Shown here piece after piece: positions 6,424 to 11,744 of a stretch of DNA of 11,744 nucleotides. Below the pieces are notes generated by a model. The model made no database searches and was not told the DNA's origin. It saw only the letters and a list, made by a program, of their open reading frames with translations. The number at the start of each line of letters is the position of its first letter. Position 1 is the first letter of the stretch. The position numbers and the translations under genes were made by a program. The DNA lies in contig NZ_JAIVFR010000093.1 of the NCBI RefSeq assembly GCF_020829685.1, positions 1 to 11,744 on the forward strand, read 5' to 3'. This DNA is from Nostoc sp. CHAB 5715 (GTDB lineage Bacteria > Cyanobacteriota > Cyanobacteriia > Cyanobacteriales > Nostocaceae).

Positions 6424-6813
6424 TCAATTACCTTTACGCTCTTTAAGGACTTGATCTAGCAAATTTCTCGCAGATTGTGCTTTAGCTAGCGCTATTTGAT
6501 GGTCATTATAAGCCCGAACAAGGCGAGAAAGACTGCTCACACCTGTCTTGAGTTGCTCAAGTTCTTCACCAGCAACCAGTTCACCATCAAGCATCCGCCC
6601 GATTAACGGTTTGATGTCGCCCACTTCCTGCCGGACTTTTTGGAGTTTTTCTAGGCTACTCAGTAAGGTTTTGAGTGAGTTTAAGATGTCGTCAATATCC
6701 TGGACATCCTCTACTGCTTCCGGTAAATCTTCAATTGTCACTGTATCTTCATCTGAAATTGTAGGCAATTCCTGTGCAGACATTTCAGTTTTAACCCCAT
6801 TTGGCCGTGCCAT
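6424..6813 (-). CDS. Small coiled-coil protein of unknown function
   Basis: I do not recognise this 129-residue protein. It has a short polar start, a strongly acidic segment (about 20-45, rich in Asp and Glu), then two predicted helices with heptad-like leucine spacing (43-66, LNSLKTLLSSLEKLQKVRQEV; 83-126, ELEQLKTGVSSLSRLVRAYN onward) that end in a basic tail KERKGN. It has no Cys, no signal peptide and no membrane segment. Start ATG 6813 is chosen because GAGGA lies seven bases upstream; a TTG at 6816 is directly adjacent but too close to that site. It begins about 40 bp after the acyl-CoA synthetase ends on the same strand, so the two may be cotranscribed. A role as an adaptor or structural coiled coil is guesswork. 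Confidence 0.7.
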   Translation of the reverse strand: MARPNGVKTEMSAQELPTISDEDTVTIEDLPEAVEDVQDIDDILNSLKTLLSSLEKLQKVRQEVGDIKPLIGRMLDGELVAGEELEQLKTGVSSLSRLVRAYNDHQIALAKAQSARNLLDQVLKERKGN

Positions 6814-6853
6814 CAAAGCTTCCTCAAGGAATTTTCCTTAGTGTATCGCTGAT

Positions 6854-8353
6854 TCAGCCTATGTTAAGCAATTTCGCCATAGCCAACCGTTGCAGTTTCC
6901 CGGTTGCACCACGAGGTAGTTGATCCAAAATGTGAATTTGCTTGGGAACTTTGAAGTCTGTCAGCATGGTTGAACAGTAAGCTAAAAGTTCTTTTTCGCT
7001 GACTTCTCCTTTGAGGACAACAGCAGCATGAATATCTTCTCCTAAAGATTTGTGGGGAACGGCAAAGGCTAAGGCTTCGGCGACGGCGGGATGGCGCAGC
7101 AAAACATCATCCACTTCTAAAGGAGAAATTTTTTCTCCACCCCGGTTAATCAATTCTTTAATGCGTCCAGTCAAGCGGAGGTAGCCGTCTGCATCCAGTG
7201 TACCCTGATCTCCTGTGCGGAACCAACCGTTTACAAAAGCTGTGGCGTTAGCTTGGGGGTTGTTTTCGTAGCCATCTATGACATTGGGTGCTTTTACCAC
7301 CACCTCGCCCAAGTTTCCTTGAGATAATAGGTTGCCTTCAAAGTCCATAATGCCAACTTCCACACCGAAGCCATAACCTACAGTACCTGGTTTCCGCACT
7401 TTTGGCGGTAGAGGGTTAGTAGTCATTAAGTGAGATGCTTCAGTCATGCTGTAAGATTCAACCACAGGAGCATTAAGAGTTGCCTCTAGGTGTTCAATGA
7501 TAATCGGAGGCAAGGGAGCGCTACTAGAGCGAATGAAACGAAAGCGGTTAGCTTTGACAATTTCTGTGTTGCGGCTAGCGCGGGCCAAAATTGTCTGATG
7601 CATGGTAGGCGCTGCGGAGTACCAAGTAGGTTTGTAGGTATCTACCAGTTTCCAAAACTCCAAGGCATTAAAACCATTGGGACAAATTAATGTGCCGCCC
7701 GATGCTAGAGTTGACAGCAAACAGCCCACCAATCCGTGAATGTGGAACAGGGGCATTAAACAAAGTGTAGTATCATCTGCTGTGAGTGAGTAAGCATCAA
7801 TGATGTTGTTGGCTGAGGCGATTAAGTTGCGATGACGAATCGGCACACGTTTAGGACGGCTGGTAGTGCCGCTAGTGTGGAGAATCATCGCCAGATCATC
7901 AGCGTCGGGGGCTGCGGGATTCGAGGATTCTGCTGGTTCTGAGCCTGTTTTGACTAATTCAAAGCTCAATGTGCCGTCAGTGTTTACCTTGGCATTAATC
8001 AGCATCATATCGGATGTGACGGCGGCAATGGCTGCTTTTGGCGACTCAGACAATGTAATCAGTGCTTTTGCTTGGATATCTTCGTAATAAAAGGCAAATT
8101 CTTCTTGTTTGTATTTGGGATTTAAGGGTGCAGCAGTGCCATACAGGGCGGTAGCTAAAAAGGTAATAGCCATTGGTGAACCGTTAGTCATGGCAATGGC
8201 AATGCGTTCTGGCCGTTTCAATCCAAAGCTGTTGAGTTGTGATACCAGTCCAACAATATTCTCGCGCAATTGCTTATAAGTTAGCGATCGCCCCTCAGGC
8301 GTAACTAGGGCTAGATCGTTGTCTTCCCCCGCTAAAAGCTCAAATAAGTTCAT
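6854..8353 (-). CDS. AMP-forming acyl-CoA synthetase, AAE3/Pcs60-like
   Basis: The enzyme activates a carboxylic acid as acyl-AMP and then forms the CoA thioester. From the ATG at 8353 it has 499 residues, normal for the ANL family. The P-loop is LHTSGTTSRPKRVP (158-171), with Arg in place of the usual Gly after PK. A5 is YSMTEASH (301-308), A7 GWFRTGDQG (376-384), A8 TGRIKELINRGGEKISP (395-411), and the A10 lysine is K486 in GATGKLQR. PLFHIHGLVGCLLS (201-214), PTMHQ (249-253) and the SMTEASHLM to NPLPP stretch closely recall plant AAE3 and yeast Pcs60, which are oxalyl-CoA synthetases; that substrate is inferred from remembered similarity. No carrier-protein domain is attached, so it is not an NRPS module. 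An in-frame upstream start at 8413 would add 20 residues not resembling the family. Confidence 0.87.
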   Translation of the reverse strand: MNLFELLAGEDNDLALVTPEGRSLTYKQLRENIVGLVSQLNSFGLKRPERIAIAMTNGSPMAITFLATALYGTAAPLNPKYKQEEFAFYYEDIQAKALITLSESPKAAIAAVTSDMMLINAKVNTDGTLSFELVKTGSEPAESSNPAAPDADDLAMILHTSGTTSRPKRVPIRHRNLIASANNIIDAYSLTADDTTLCLMPLFHIHGLVGCLLSTLASGGTLICPNGFNALEFWKLVDTYKPTWYSAAPTMHQTILARASRNTEIVKANRFRFIRSSSAPLPPIIIEHLEATLNAPVVESYSMTEASHLMTTNPLPPKVRKPGTVGYGFGVEVGIMDFEGNLLSQGNLGEVVVKAPNVIDGYENNPQANATAFVNGWFRTGDQGTLDADGYLRLTGRIKELINRGGEKISPLEVDDVLLRHPAVAEALAFAVPHKSLGEDIHAAVVLKGEVSEKELLAYCSTMLTDFKVPKQIHILDQLPRGATGKLQRLAMAKLLNIG

Positions 8354-8485
8354 TAGTTTTTCCGTCCTGTCAACGGATGATTCAATCAGTTTTAAGAATA
8401 AAGTACATGCCACGGGTAAACAACTTTTAGCCCGTCCTTTGCGACATGGTAATATTTATTACATTAAAACTGTTAATTACTATCA

Positions 8486-8512
8486 TTGACAAATACATAA
8501 CTTAATCATAGT
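8486..8512 (+). promoter_or_regulatory. Weak promoter candidate for the glycosyltransferase unit
   Basis: TTGACA (8486-8491) is a perfect -35 box on the plus strand; CATAGT (8507-8512) is a poor -10 with 15-base spacing. It lies between the divergent acyl-CoA synthetase and the glycosyltransferase at 8577 and would give a leader of about 60 bases. The rest of the 8354-8576 interval shows only a 5-bp ACGGG/CCCGT hairpin (8413-8436) in the synthetase leader. Confidence 0.3.
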
Positions 8513-8576
8513 TTAAGTAGGGTGTGCCGCACATAAATATTTGATAAATTTATCTACCCTAAATAAGCTTTTTGTT

Positions 8577-9653
8577 ATGAGTCCTATGAAGATTACTATG
8601 CTAGGCGAAAGCTTGGAGCGTCAAGGTGGGATAGTTTCCGTGCAAAAGCTCATCCTTGAAGAAGCGACTGAAGCTACTTCTGATATTAAATTTACACATA
8701 TAACTACTTTACCGAATGGCTCTGCTCTCCAGAAAGTATTAGTGTTTGTGCAGGCAATAGGAGAGTTATTTTGGAACTTATTAAATAAAAAAGCCGACCT
8801 AATTCACGTTCATGTTTCAGAGAGAGGTAGCGCTTTTCGTCACTCAATCACTAGTCTTGTTTGTTGGCTATTTCAAAAACCGCTAATTATTCATGCTCAT
8901 AGTGCTGATTTTCATTTGTTTTACTCTGAGCTTCCTCAATTGCTTAAGCAATGGCTCAGTTGGTCTTTTAGGAAATGTACCCGTTTTATTGTTTTATCAG
9001 ATAGCTGGAAAAAATTCTATATCGAAAATCTTGGTTTGAAGCCAGAGCAAGTTATTGTTCTTCCTAACGCGGTCAGAATTCCTGCCCAAATTCCACAGCA
9101 TGTAGATTCCAACGAGGTATTTTTCTTATTTCTAGGGCGCATTGGTCAGCGCAAAGGTGCATTTGATTTAATTAACGCATTCGCTTCTATACCTGCTGGA
9201 GAGAGAAGTAAAGCAAAGTTGGTTATGGCAGGGGATGGAGAGGTAGAAAAAGCTCGTAATTTGATTCAAACTCTAAATCTTGTTGACTACATCACTATCC
9301 TTGACTGGGTAAACAAAGAAAAACGCGACGAGCTTTTAGCTAAAGCTGATGTATTTGTTTTACCTTCTTATAACGAAGGTTTACCGATGGCACTACTAGA
9401 AGCAATGAGTTGGGGTTTAGCTGTCATAACTACTAAAGTAGGAGGAATACCCGAAGTAGTTACTCAAAACCAGAATGGTTTATTACTTAATCCGGGTGAC
9501 ATTCAAGAGTTGTCAGAGGCAATGCAATCTTTAATTGCAGATAAAAATTTGAAAATATCTCTAGGTAATAATGCACGCATAAGTGTTAAACACCTGGATA
9601 TCAACAATTATTTTGCATCCTTAAAATACATTTATGCATCAATCGTAGGTTGA
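8577..9653 (+). CDS. GT4-family glycosyltransferase (GT-B fold)
   Basis: This retaining glycosyltransferase probably adds a sugar from a nucleotide-sugar donor to a lipid-linked or polysaccharide acceptor at the inner face of the cytoplasmic membrane. From ATG 8577 it has 358 residues. The N-terminal acceptor domain begins MKITMLGESLERQGGIVSV (4-22) and includes DLIHVHVSERGS (74-85) and IIHAHSAD (104-111). The C-terminal donor domain has VLPNAV (161-166), FLGRIGQRKG (185-194) with the phosphate-binding Arg/Lys, AGDGE (218-222), and the EX7E motif NEGLPMALLEAM (266-277; E267 and E275). A TTG-initiated extension to 8541 is possible but adds an unlike 12-residue lead. The GT26 gene follows after 66 bp on the same strand. 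No HIP1 site lies in the pair. The linkage and pathway cannot be read; heterocyst or capsular polysaccharide are both conceivable. Confidence 0.85.
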   Translation: MSPMKITMLGESLERQGGIVSVQKLILEEATEATSDIKFTHITTLPNGSALQKVLVFVQAIGELFWNLLNKKADLIHVHVSERGSAFRHSITSLVCWLFQKPLIIHAHSADFHLFYSELPQLLKQWLSWSFRKCTRFIVLSDSWKKFYIENLGLKPEQVIVLPNAVRIPAQIPQHVDSNEVFFLFLGRIGQRKGAFDLINAFASIPAGERSKAKLVMAGDGEVEKARNLIQTLNLVDYITILDWVNKEKRDELLAKADVFVLPSYNEGLPMALLEAMSWGLAVITTKVGGIPEVVTQNQNGLLLNPGDIQELSEAMQSLIADKNLKISLGNNARISVKHLDINNYFASLKYIYASIVG

Positions 9654-9719
9654 GAACCATATTCTGAAGATAATTGATTACCCATAAACTTGTGTAAAGT
9701 AGACAAAAAGGAAATAACA

Positions 9720-10496
9720 ATGAATACGAAAAGTTTCCCTGAAATAAAGTTGTTTGATACAAGATTCCATAAAGTCAAAGTACAAGAATTAATCGATTAT
9801 TTAGTAGAAGCAGTAAAAAGTCCCAAAAAGACAATTGTAGAAAATGTGAATATTAGAGCTATGAATTTTGCTTATGAAAAGTCTTGGTATCGAGATTTTT
9901 TAAATAACGCAGATTTAGTATTTTGTGACGGATTTGGTGTATTGTTAGCAGCTAACTTAAGCGGTTATTCGCTGGATTCTGCACATCGCATGACAGCACC
10001 AGACTACATAGAAGATTTAGCATTGAAATGTGAAAAAGAAAATGTTTCTTTATTTTTATTAGCTGGAAAACCCGGTGTAGTGGATGAAGCAATTACAAAG
10101 TTAGTATCAATTGCACCTAACCTTCGGATAGGCGGACATCATGGTTACTTTGAGAAATCAGGAAAAGAGAATGATTTAATAATAGAAAAAATTAATAATT
10201 TTCGACCAGATATTTTATATATTGGTTTTGGTATGCCATTACAGGAAAGGTGGATTTTAGATAACTTCAATAAAATTGAAGCTCGTGTATTTTTACCTTT
10301 AGGCGCGTGTCTAGATTTTTATACTAACACTACATATCGTGGCCCCGAGTGGCTGACGAATAATGGCTTCGAGTGGTTAACACGCTTAGTTACTGAACCT
10401 ACTCGTCTATGGGATCGTTATATTATAGGTAATCCATTGTTTTTTTATCGTCTATTTAAGCAAAAAATCGCTCAAAAATTGGTAGCAAATCGCTAA
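9720..10496 (+). CDS. WecG/TagA/CpsF family glycosyltransferase (GT26)
   Basis: Members transfer N-acetylmannosamine, its uronic acid or a related sugar onto an undecaprenyl-linked intermediate during exopolysaccharide, teichoic acid or common antigen synthesis. Start ATG 9720 is set by AAGGA (9708-9712) seven bases upstream; a TTG at 9690 lacks this. The 258 residues contain ENVNIRAMNFAYE (41-53), the catalytic-Asp segment ADLVFCDGFGV (64-74; D70), HRMTAPDYIEDL (89-100), LFLLAGKPGVV (111-121), ILYIGFGMPLQERWI (165-179), and the C-terminal appendage NGFEWLTRLVTEPTRLW (215-231) with an aromatic, basic tail (240-250) that in the family helps membrane attachment. Length matches the family. It forms a unit with the GT4 gene upstream. 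The sugar is unknown. Confidence 0.9.
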   Translation: MNTKSFPEIKLFDTRFHKVKVQELIDYLVEAVKSPKKTIVENVNIRAMNFAYEKSWYRDFLNNADLVFCDGFGVLLAANLSGYSLDSAHRMTAPDYIEDLALKCEKENVSLFLLAGKPGVVDEAITKLVSIAPNLRIGGHHGYFEKSGKENDLIIEKINNFRPDILYIGFGMPLQERWILDNFNKIEARVFLPLGACLDFYTNTTYRGPEWLTNNGFEWLTRLVTEPTRLWDRYIIGNPLFFYRLFKQKIAQKLVANR

Positions 10497-10502
10497 GGAA
10501 AA

Positions 10503-10613
10503 CATAATTCATAATTTAAAGAGCGTGTGAACTGCTGAATCCACTGAATTTAAGACCACGCTCATAAAAATTCAGTGTAGGTTGCTGTAACCATTTTTTA
10601 AATATGAATTATG
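10503..10613. repeat. AT-rich inverted repeat enclosing alternative hairpins
   Basis: The outer arms 10503-10520 and 10597-10613 pair over 17 bases with one single-base gap and are built from AATTCAT/ATGAATT heptamers of STRR type. Inside, GAGCGTG (10521-10527) can pair with CACGCTC (10557-10563), and CACTGAATTT (10542-10551) pairs perfectly with AAATTCAGTG (10568-10577). The two inner stems interlock, so they are exclusive or form a pseudoknot. A small GGTT/AACC stem lies at 10580-10592. It starts 7 bp after the GT26 stop and could serve as its 3' end structure or be a MITE remnant. Bases 10614-10678 beyond it show nothing that I recognise. Confidence 0.55.
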
Positions 10614-10680
10614 AATTAATAACTATTTGGTCATCGGATAAGCAAGATACCAAAGCAGGTTTAGCTGTTTCTACAACCTA

Positions 10681-10798
10681 GTAGTATGTCTGATTAAATA
10701 TGATGAGTTTGTAGTAAGCACAAAGTCTGCTTAAAAATCCAGGACTCAAGTTTTTACTACGAACTTATTTACCCCTCAAAATTAATGACACAAACCGC
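10681..10798. mobile_element. MITE-like unit A with IS630-type ends
   Basis: The unit is bounded by TA within CTAG at 10678-10681 and 10798-10801. Its left end (CTAGTAGTATGTCTGATTAA) and the reverse complement of its right end (CTAGCGGTTTGTGTCATTAA) agree at most positions. The right end matches the left end of the IS630 element at 11051 at 25 of 31 bases, sharing CATTAATTTTG. About 118 bp long and without coding capacity, it looks like a non-autonomous derivative moved by an IS630-type transposase with TA target duplication. The centre carries the GTAGTAA/TTACTAC repeat listed separately. Confidence 0.6.
10711..10760. repeat. GTAGTAA...TTACTAC palindromic repeat
   Basis: The arms GTAGTAA (10711-10717) and TTACTAC (10754-10760) flank a degenerate centre with AAGTCTGCTTAAAAATCCAGGACT. 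It resembles a family of intergenic palindromes that I recall from Nostoc-type genomes, ending in TTACTACGAAC, here in a decayed form. It lies wholly within MITE-like unit A. Confidence 0.55.
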
Positions 10799-10833
10799 TA
10801 GTAGTGTGTCATATCACGTCCGGTTAAACACAA

Positions 10834-10910
10834 GTCAATTGCGAACGGAGTGAAGCAATCGCTCCAGACGTTGTGATTGCTTCGTTTCACTTCGTTTCAC
10901 TCGCAATGAC
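10834..10910. repeat. GTCATTGCG-type long palindromic repeat
   Basis: The left arm starts GTCAATTGCGAACGGAGTG and runs to GAAGCAATC (10852-10860); the right arm runs from GATTGCTTCG (10875-10884) to CTCGCAATGAC (10900-10910). The arms are complementary apart from substitutions and a 10-base tandem duplication TTCGTTTCAC (10881-10900) in the right arm. Palindromes of this GTCATTGCGAG...CTCGCAATGAC form are scattered in intergenic DNA of many bacteria, including cyanobacteria, as I recall. A transcript would fold into a long hairpin. Confidence 0.7.
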
Positions 10911-10996
10911 ATATCACAAGTAATTTATCGGACATGATATCAAATATATTTTGACGGATATCAAGACATTTGAGAAACACAAAAAACTCTTTCCCC

Positions 10997-11017
10997 ACTC
11001 CCTACTCCCTACTCCCC
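10997..11017. repeat. Heptamer tandem repeat ACTCCCY (STRR)
   Basis: ACTCCCT, ACTCCCT and ACTCCCC lie in tandem, flanked by further CCCCAC-like units. This is the common C-rich short tandem repeat of heterocyst-forming cyanobacteria and supports the taxonomic guess. Confidence 0.8.
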
Positions 11018-11041
11018 ACCTTCACCCGTCATTTTTGGGTT

Positions 11042-11063
11042 GACAGACCACTAGTGGTCTGTC
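11042..11063. repeat. Perfect 22-bp palindrome: head-to-head IS630-type ends
   Basis: GACAGACCAC and GTGGTCTGTC face each other across a central TA (11052-11053), all 22 bases symmetric. The right half is the left terminal repeat of the IS630 element; the left half is the right terminal repeat of MITE-like unit B. This is what remains when one element inserts at the TA directly beside another element's end. Confidence 0.75.
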
Positions 11064-11167
11064 CCATTAATTTTGCTGGGTAATACTCAAGTGTGATTAA
11101 ATAGCAATGTGGATGGATTGGTACTCACAAGCAGACAGGCGATCGCGTGTATAAGGAAAAAGGGTGT

Positions 11168-11596
11168 ATGAGCAAGAAGTATGAAATTAATCTCAGTGAA
11201 GAGCAGAGGCAAGAACTACTAGATCTAGTCAAAAAGGGTTCAGCGAAAGCCAGAACAATTCGTCGCGCACATACATTATTAATGGCTGCGGATGGCAAGA
11301 CGGATGAGATAATAGCAGAAACGTTACACATATCAGTAGCAACAGTTGAGCGAACTCGTAAACAGTTCTGTTGTGAAAATTTAGAAGCGACATTAAAAGA
11401 GAAAAAGCGACCAGGAAAGCCACGGAAGTTAACTAATTTTGCCGAAGCATATTTAATAGCAACAACTTGTAGTGATGCACCGGCTGGCAGTACACGTTGG
11501 ACTTTAAGAATGTTAGCAAACCAACTTGTGAGTCTGGAAATAGTTGATAGTTTGAGCAAAAGTACAGTTGGTAGGATATTAAAAAAAACGAGCTAA
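11168..11596 (+). CDS. IS630 transposase, N-terminal part (frame 0)
   Basis: This 142-residue frame is the DNA-binding half of an IS630-family transposase. The first helix-turn-helix is about 43-68 (TDEIIAETLHISVATVERTRKQF), followed by a basic GKPRK linker (83-87) and a second helical motif STRWTLRMLANQLVSLEIVDSLSKSTVGRILKK (108-140). It stops at TAA 11594 just after an A8 run. The continuing protein is in the -1 frame. Start ATG 11168 is preferred over GTG 11147 because the family-like sequence begins there; AAGGA lies about 11 bases before it and AGGG four. It either ends here as a short binding protein or is extended by -1 frameshifting. Confidence 0.82.
   Translation: MSKKYEINLSEEQRQELLDLVKKGSAKARTIRRAHTLLMAADGKTDEIIAETLHISVATVERTRKQFCCENLEATLKEKKRPGKPRKLTNFAEAYLIATTCSDAPAGSTRWTLRMLANQLVSLEIVDSLSKSTVGRILKKTS
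11581..11588 (+). promoter_or_regulatory. A8 slippery site for -1 ribosomal frameshifting
   Basis: Frame 0 reads TTA AAA AAA ACG AGC TAA. A slip back by one base on the A run gives AAA AAC GAG CTA and opens the DDE domain frame. About ten bases downstream, CCTTGGTT and AACAATGG can form an imperfect stem (six of eight pairs) that might pause the ribosome. Frameshifting on A runs is known for IS630-family elements; a sequencing or real single-base deletion is the alternative. Confidence 0.55.
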
Positions 11597-11744
11597 AGCC
11601 TTGGTTAAAAGAACAATGGTGCATCCCACAAATCAGTTCAGAATTCGTATACCGAATGGAAGATGTGCTTGATTTATATGCTCAACCACCTGAGCAAAAA
11701 CGCCCACTAGTATGCTTTGATGAAAGGTTATGCCAATTAATTGC
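11587..11744 (+). CDS. IS630 transposase, DDE domain part (-1 frame, partial)
   Basis: In the -1 frame the sequence continues NELKPWLKEQWCIPQ, then FVYRMEDVLDLYAQP, then RPLVCFDERLCQLI, and runs off the window end. This is the start of the DDE_3 catalytic domain: the Asp of CFDE is the first acidic metal ligand. The other two acidic residues would lie beyond 11744. Joined to frame 0 by the A8 slip it makes one continuous transposase. Confidence 0.8.

Larger units (their letters stand above)
10801..11051. mobile_element. MITE-like unit B with IS630-type ends
   Basis: The boundaries are CTAG at 10798-10801 and 11051-11054. The left end CTAGTAGTGTGTCA and the reverse complement of the right end CTAGTGGTCTGTCA agree at 12 of 14 positions and then diverge. 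No ORF is present. The interior contains a GTCATTGCG-type palindrome (10834-10910), a TGTCATATCACGTCCGG segment (10807-10823) with an imperfect inverted partner at 10928-10942, a GATATCAA direct repeat (10936, 10957) and a heptamer array. It may be a composite of several repeats and not one clean element. Confidence 0.45.
11054..11744 (+). mobile_element. IS630-family insertion sequence (left end and transposase start; truncated by window)
   Basis: The left terminal repeat starts at 11054 after the TA at 11052-11053, the dinucleotide duplicated by IS630/Tc1-mariner elements. The transposase is read left to right from 11168. The right end lies beyond the window. A HIP1 octamer (11139-11146) sits within its leader. 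Confidence 0.75.

Noticed and set aside
6548..6841. Plus-strand 97-codon open frame opposite the coiled-coil gene
   Set aside because: Its Ser-rich translation is the complement of an acidic, Leu-rich coding strand; the minus-strand gene has a good ribosome site and the plus frame does not.
8450..8462. NtcA-like site GTA...TAC between the synthetase and the glycosyltransferase
   Set aside because: The spacer between GTA and TAC is seven bases, not the eight that NtcA requires.
8577..9653. Assignment of the GT4 gene to a named heterocyst-envelope gene (hepB-like)
   Set aside because: Only general GT4 motifs are visible; nothing in sequence or context ties it to heterocyst polysaccharide specifically.
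10834..10910. CRISPR-like array in the repeat-rich intergenic DNA
   Set aside because: The repeats are inverted or short tandem units without regularly spaced identical direct repeats and unique spacers.
11125..11559. Minus-strand 144-codon open frame opposite the transposase
   Set aside because: It is a shadow of the IS630 transposase, whose helix-turn-helix and DDE start are recognisable on the plus strand.

Overview
The window looks like chromosomal DNA of a filamentous, probably heterocyst-forming cyanobacterium (Nostoc/Anabaena/Calothrix type). The evidence is eleven copies of the HIP1 octamer GCGATCGC (730, 1355, 1641, 1807, 2692, 2761, 2992, 6381, 6404, 8284, 11139), heptamer and nonamer short tandem repeats, a cyanobacterial CbiG-CobJ fusion, and abundant IS630-type ends. 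Genus is inference; no marker gene is present.

Left part (1-3660): a 5' fragment of rtcB lies between the arms of a perfect 33-bp inverted repeat. A candidate promoter/operator follows, then a SAM-dependent methyltransferase whose stop overlaps the start of a HAD phosphatase-like gene. The HAD gene has lost its C-terminal half. It converges on a cobalamin gene that fuses CbiG to CobJ; the linker between the two enzymes is encoded by a nonamer tandem repeat.

Defence patch (3660-6341, minus strand): a DNA methyltransferase is followed by an unrecognised protein that is probably its cognate restriction enzyme. Upstream lies a hicB-hicA toxin-antitoxin pair in which hicA is broken by a deletion and a nonsense codon while hicB is intact. 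The restriction-modification pair has no HIP1 site, and a STRR heptamer array sits at its junction with cobJ, both compatible with later acquisition.

Metabolic and envelope part (6424-10496): a small coiled-coil protein of unknown role lies just downstream of an AAE3/Pcs60-like acyl-CoA (oxalyl-CoA-type) synthetase, on the same strand. Divergent from these is a two-gene polysaccharide unit, a GT4 glycosyltransferase and a WecG/TagA/CpsF (GT26) glycosyltransferase, also without HIP1.

Right part (10497-11744): a gene-free stretch of about 670 bp is a mosaic of repeats. It reads as a chain of IS630-type ends: a ~118-bp MITE-like unit, a ~251-bp MITE-like unit and an IS630 element with a transposase, each separated from the next by a single shared TA within CTAG. 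The transposase reading frame is broken at A8 and continues in the -1 frame, as in IS630 elements that use programmed frameshifting; the window ends inside it.

I did not find a clearly new multi-gene system. The strongest leads are the unassigned restriction enzyme candidate, the end-to-end chain of IS630-type elements, and the inverted-repeat-bounded rtcB fragment.
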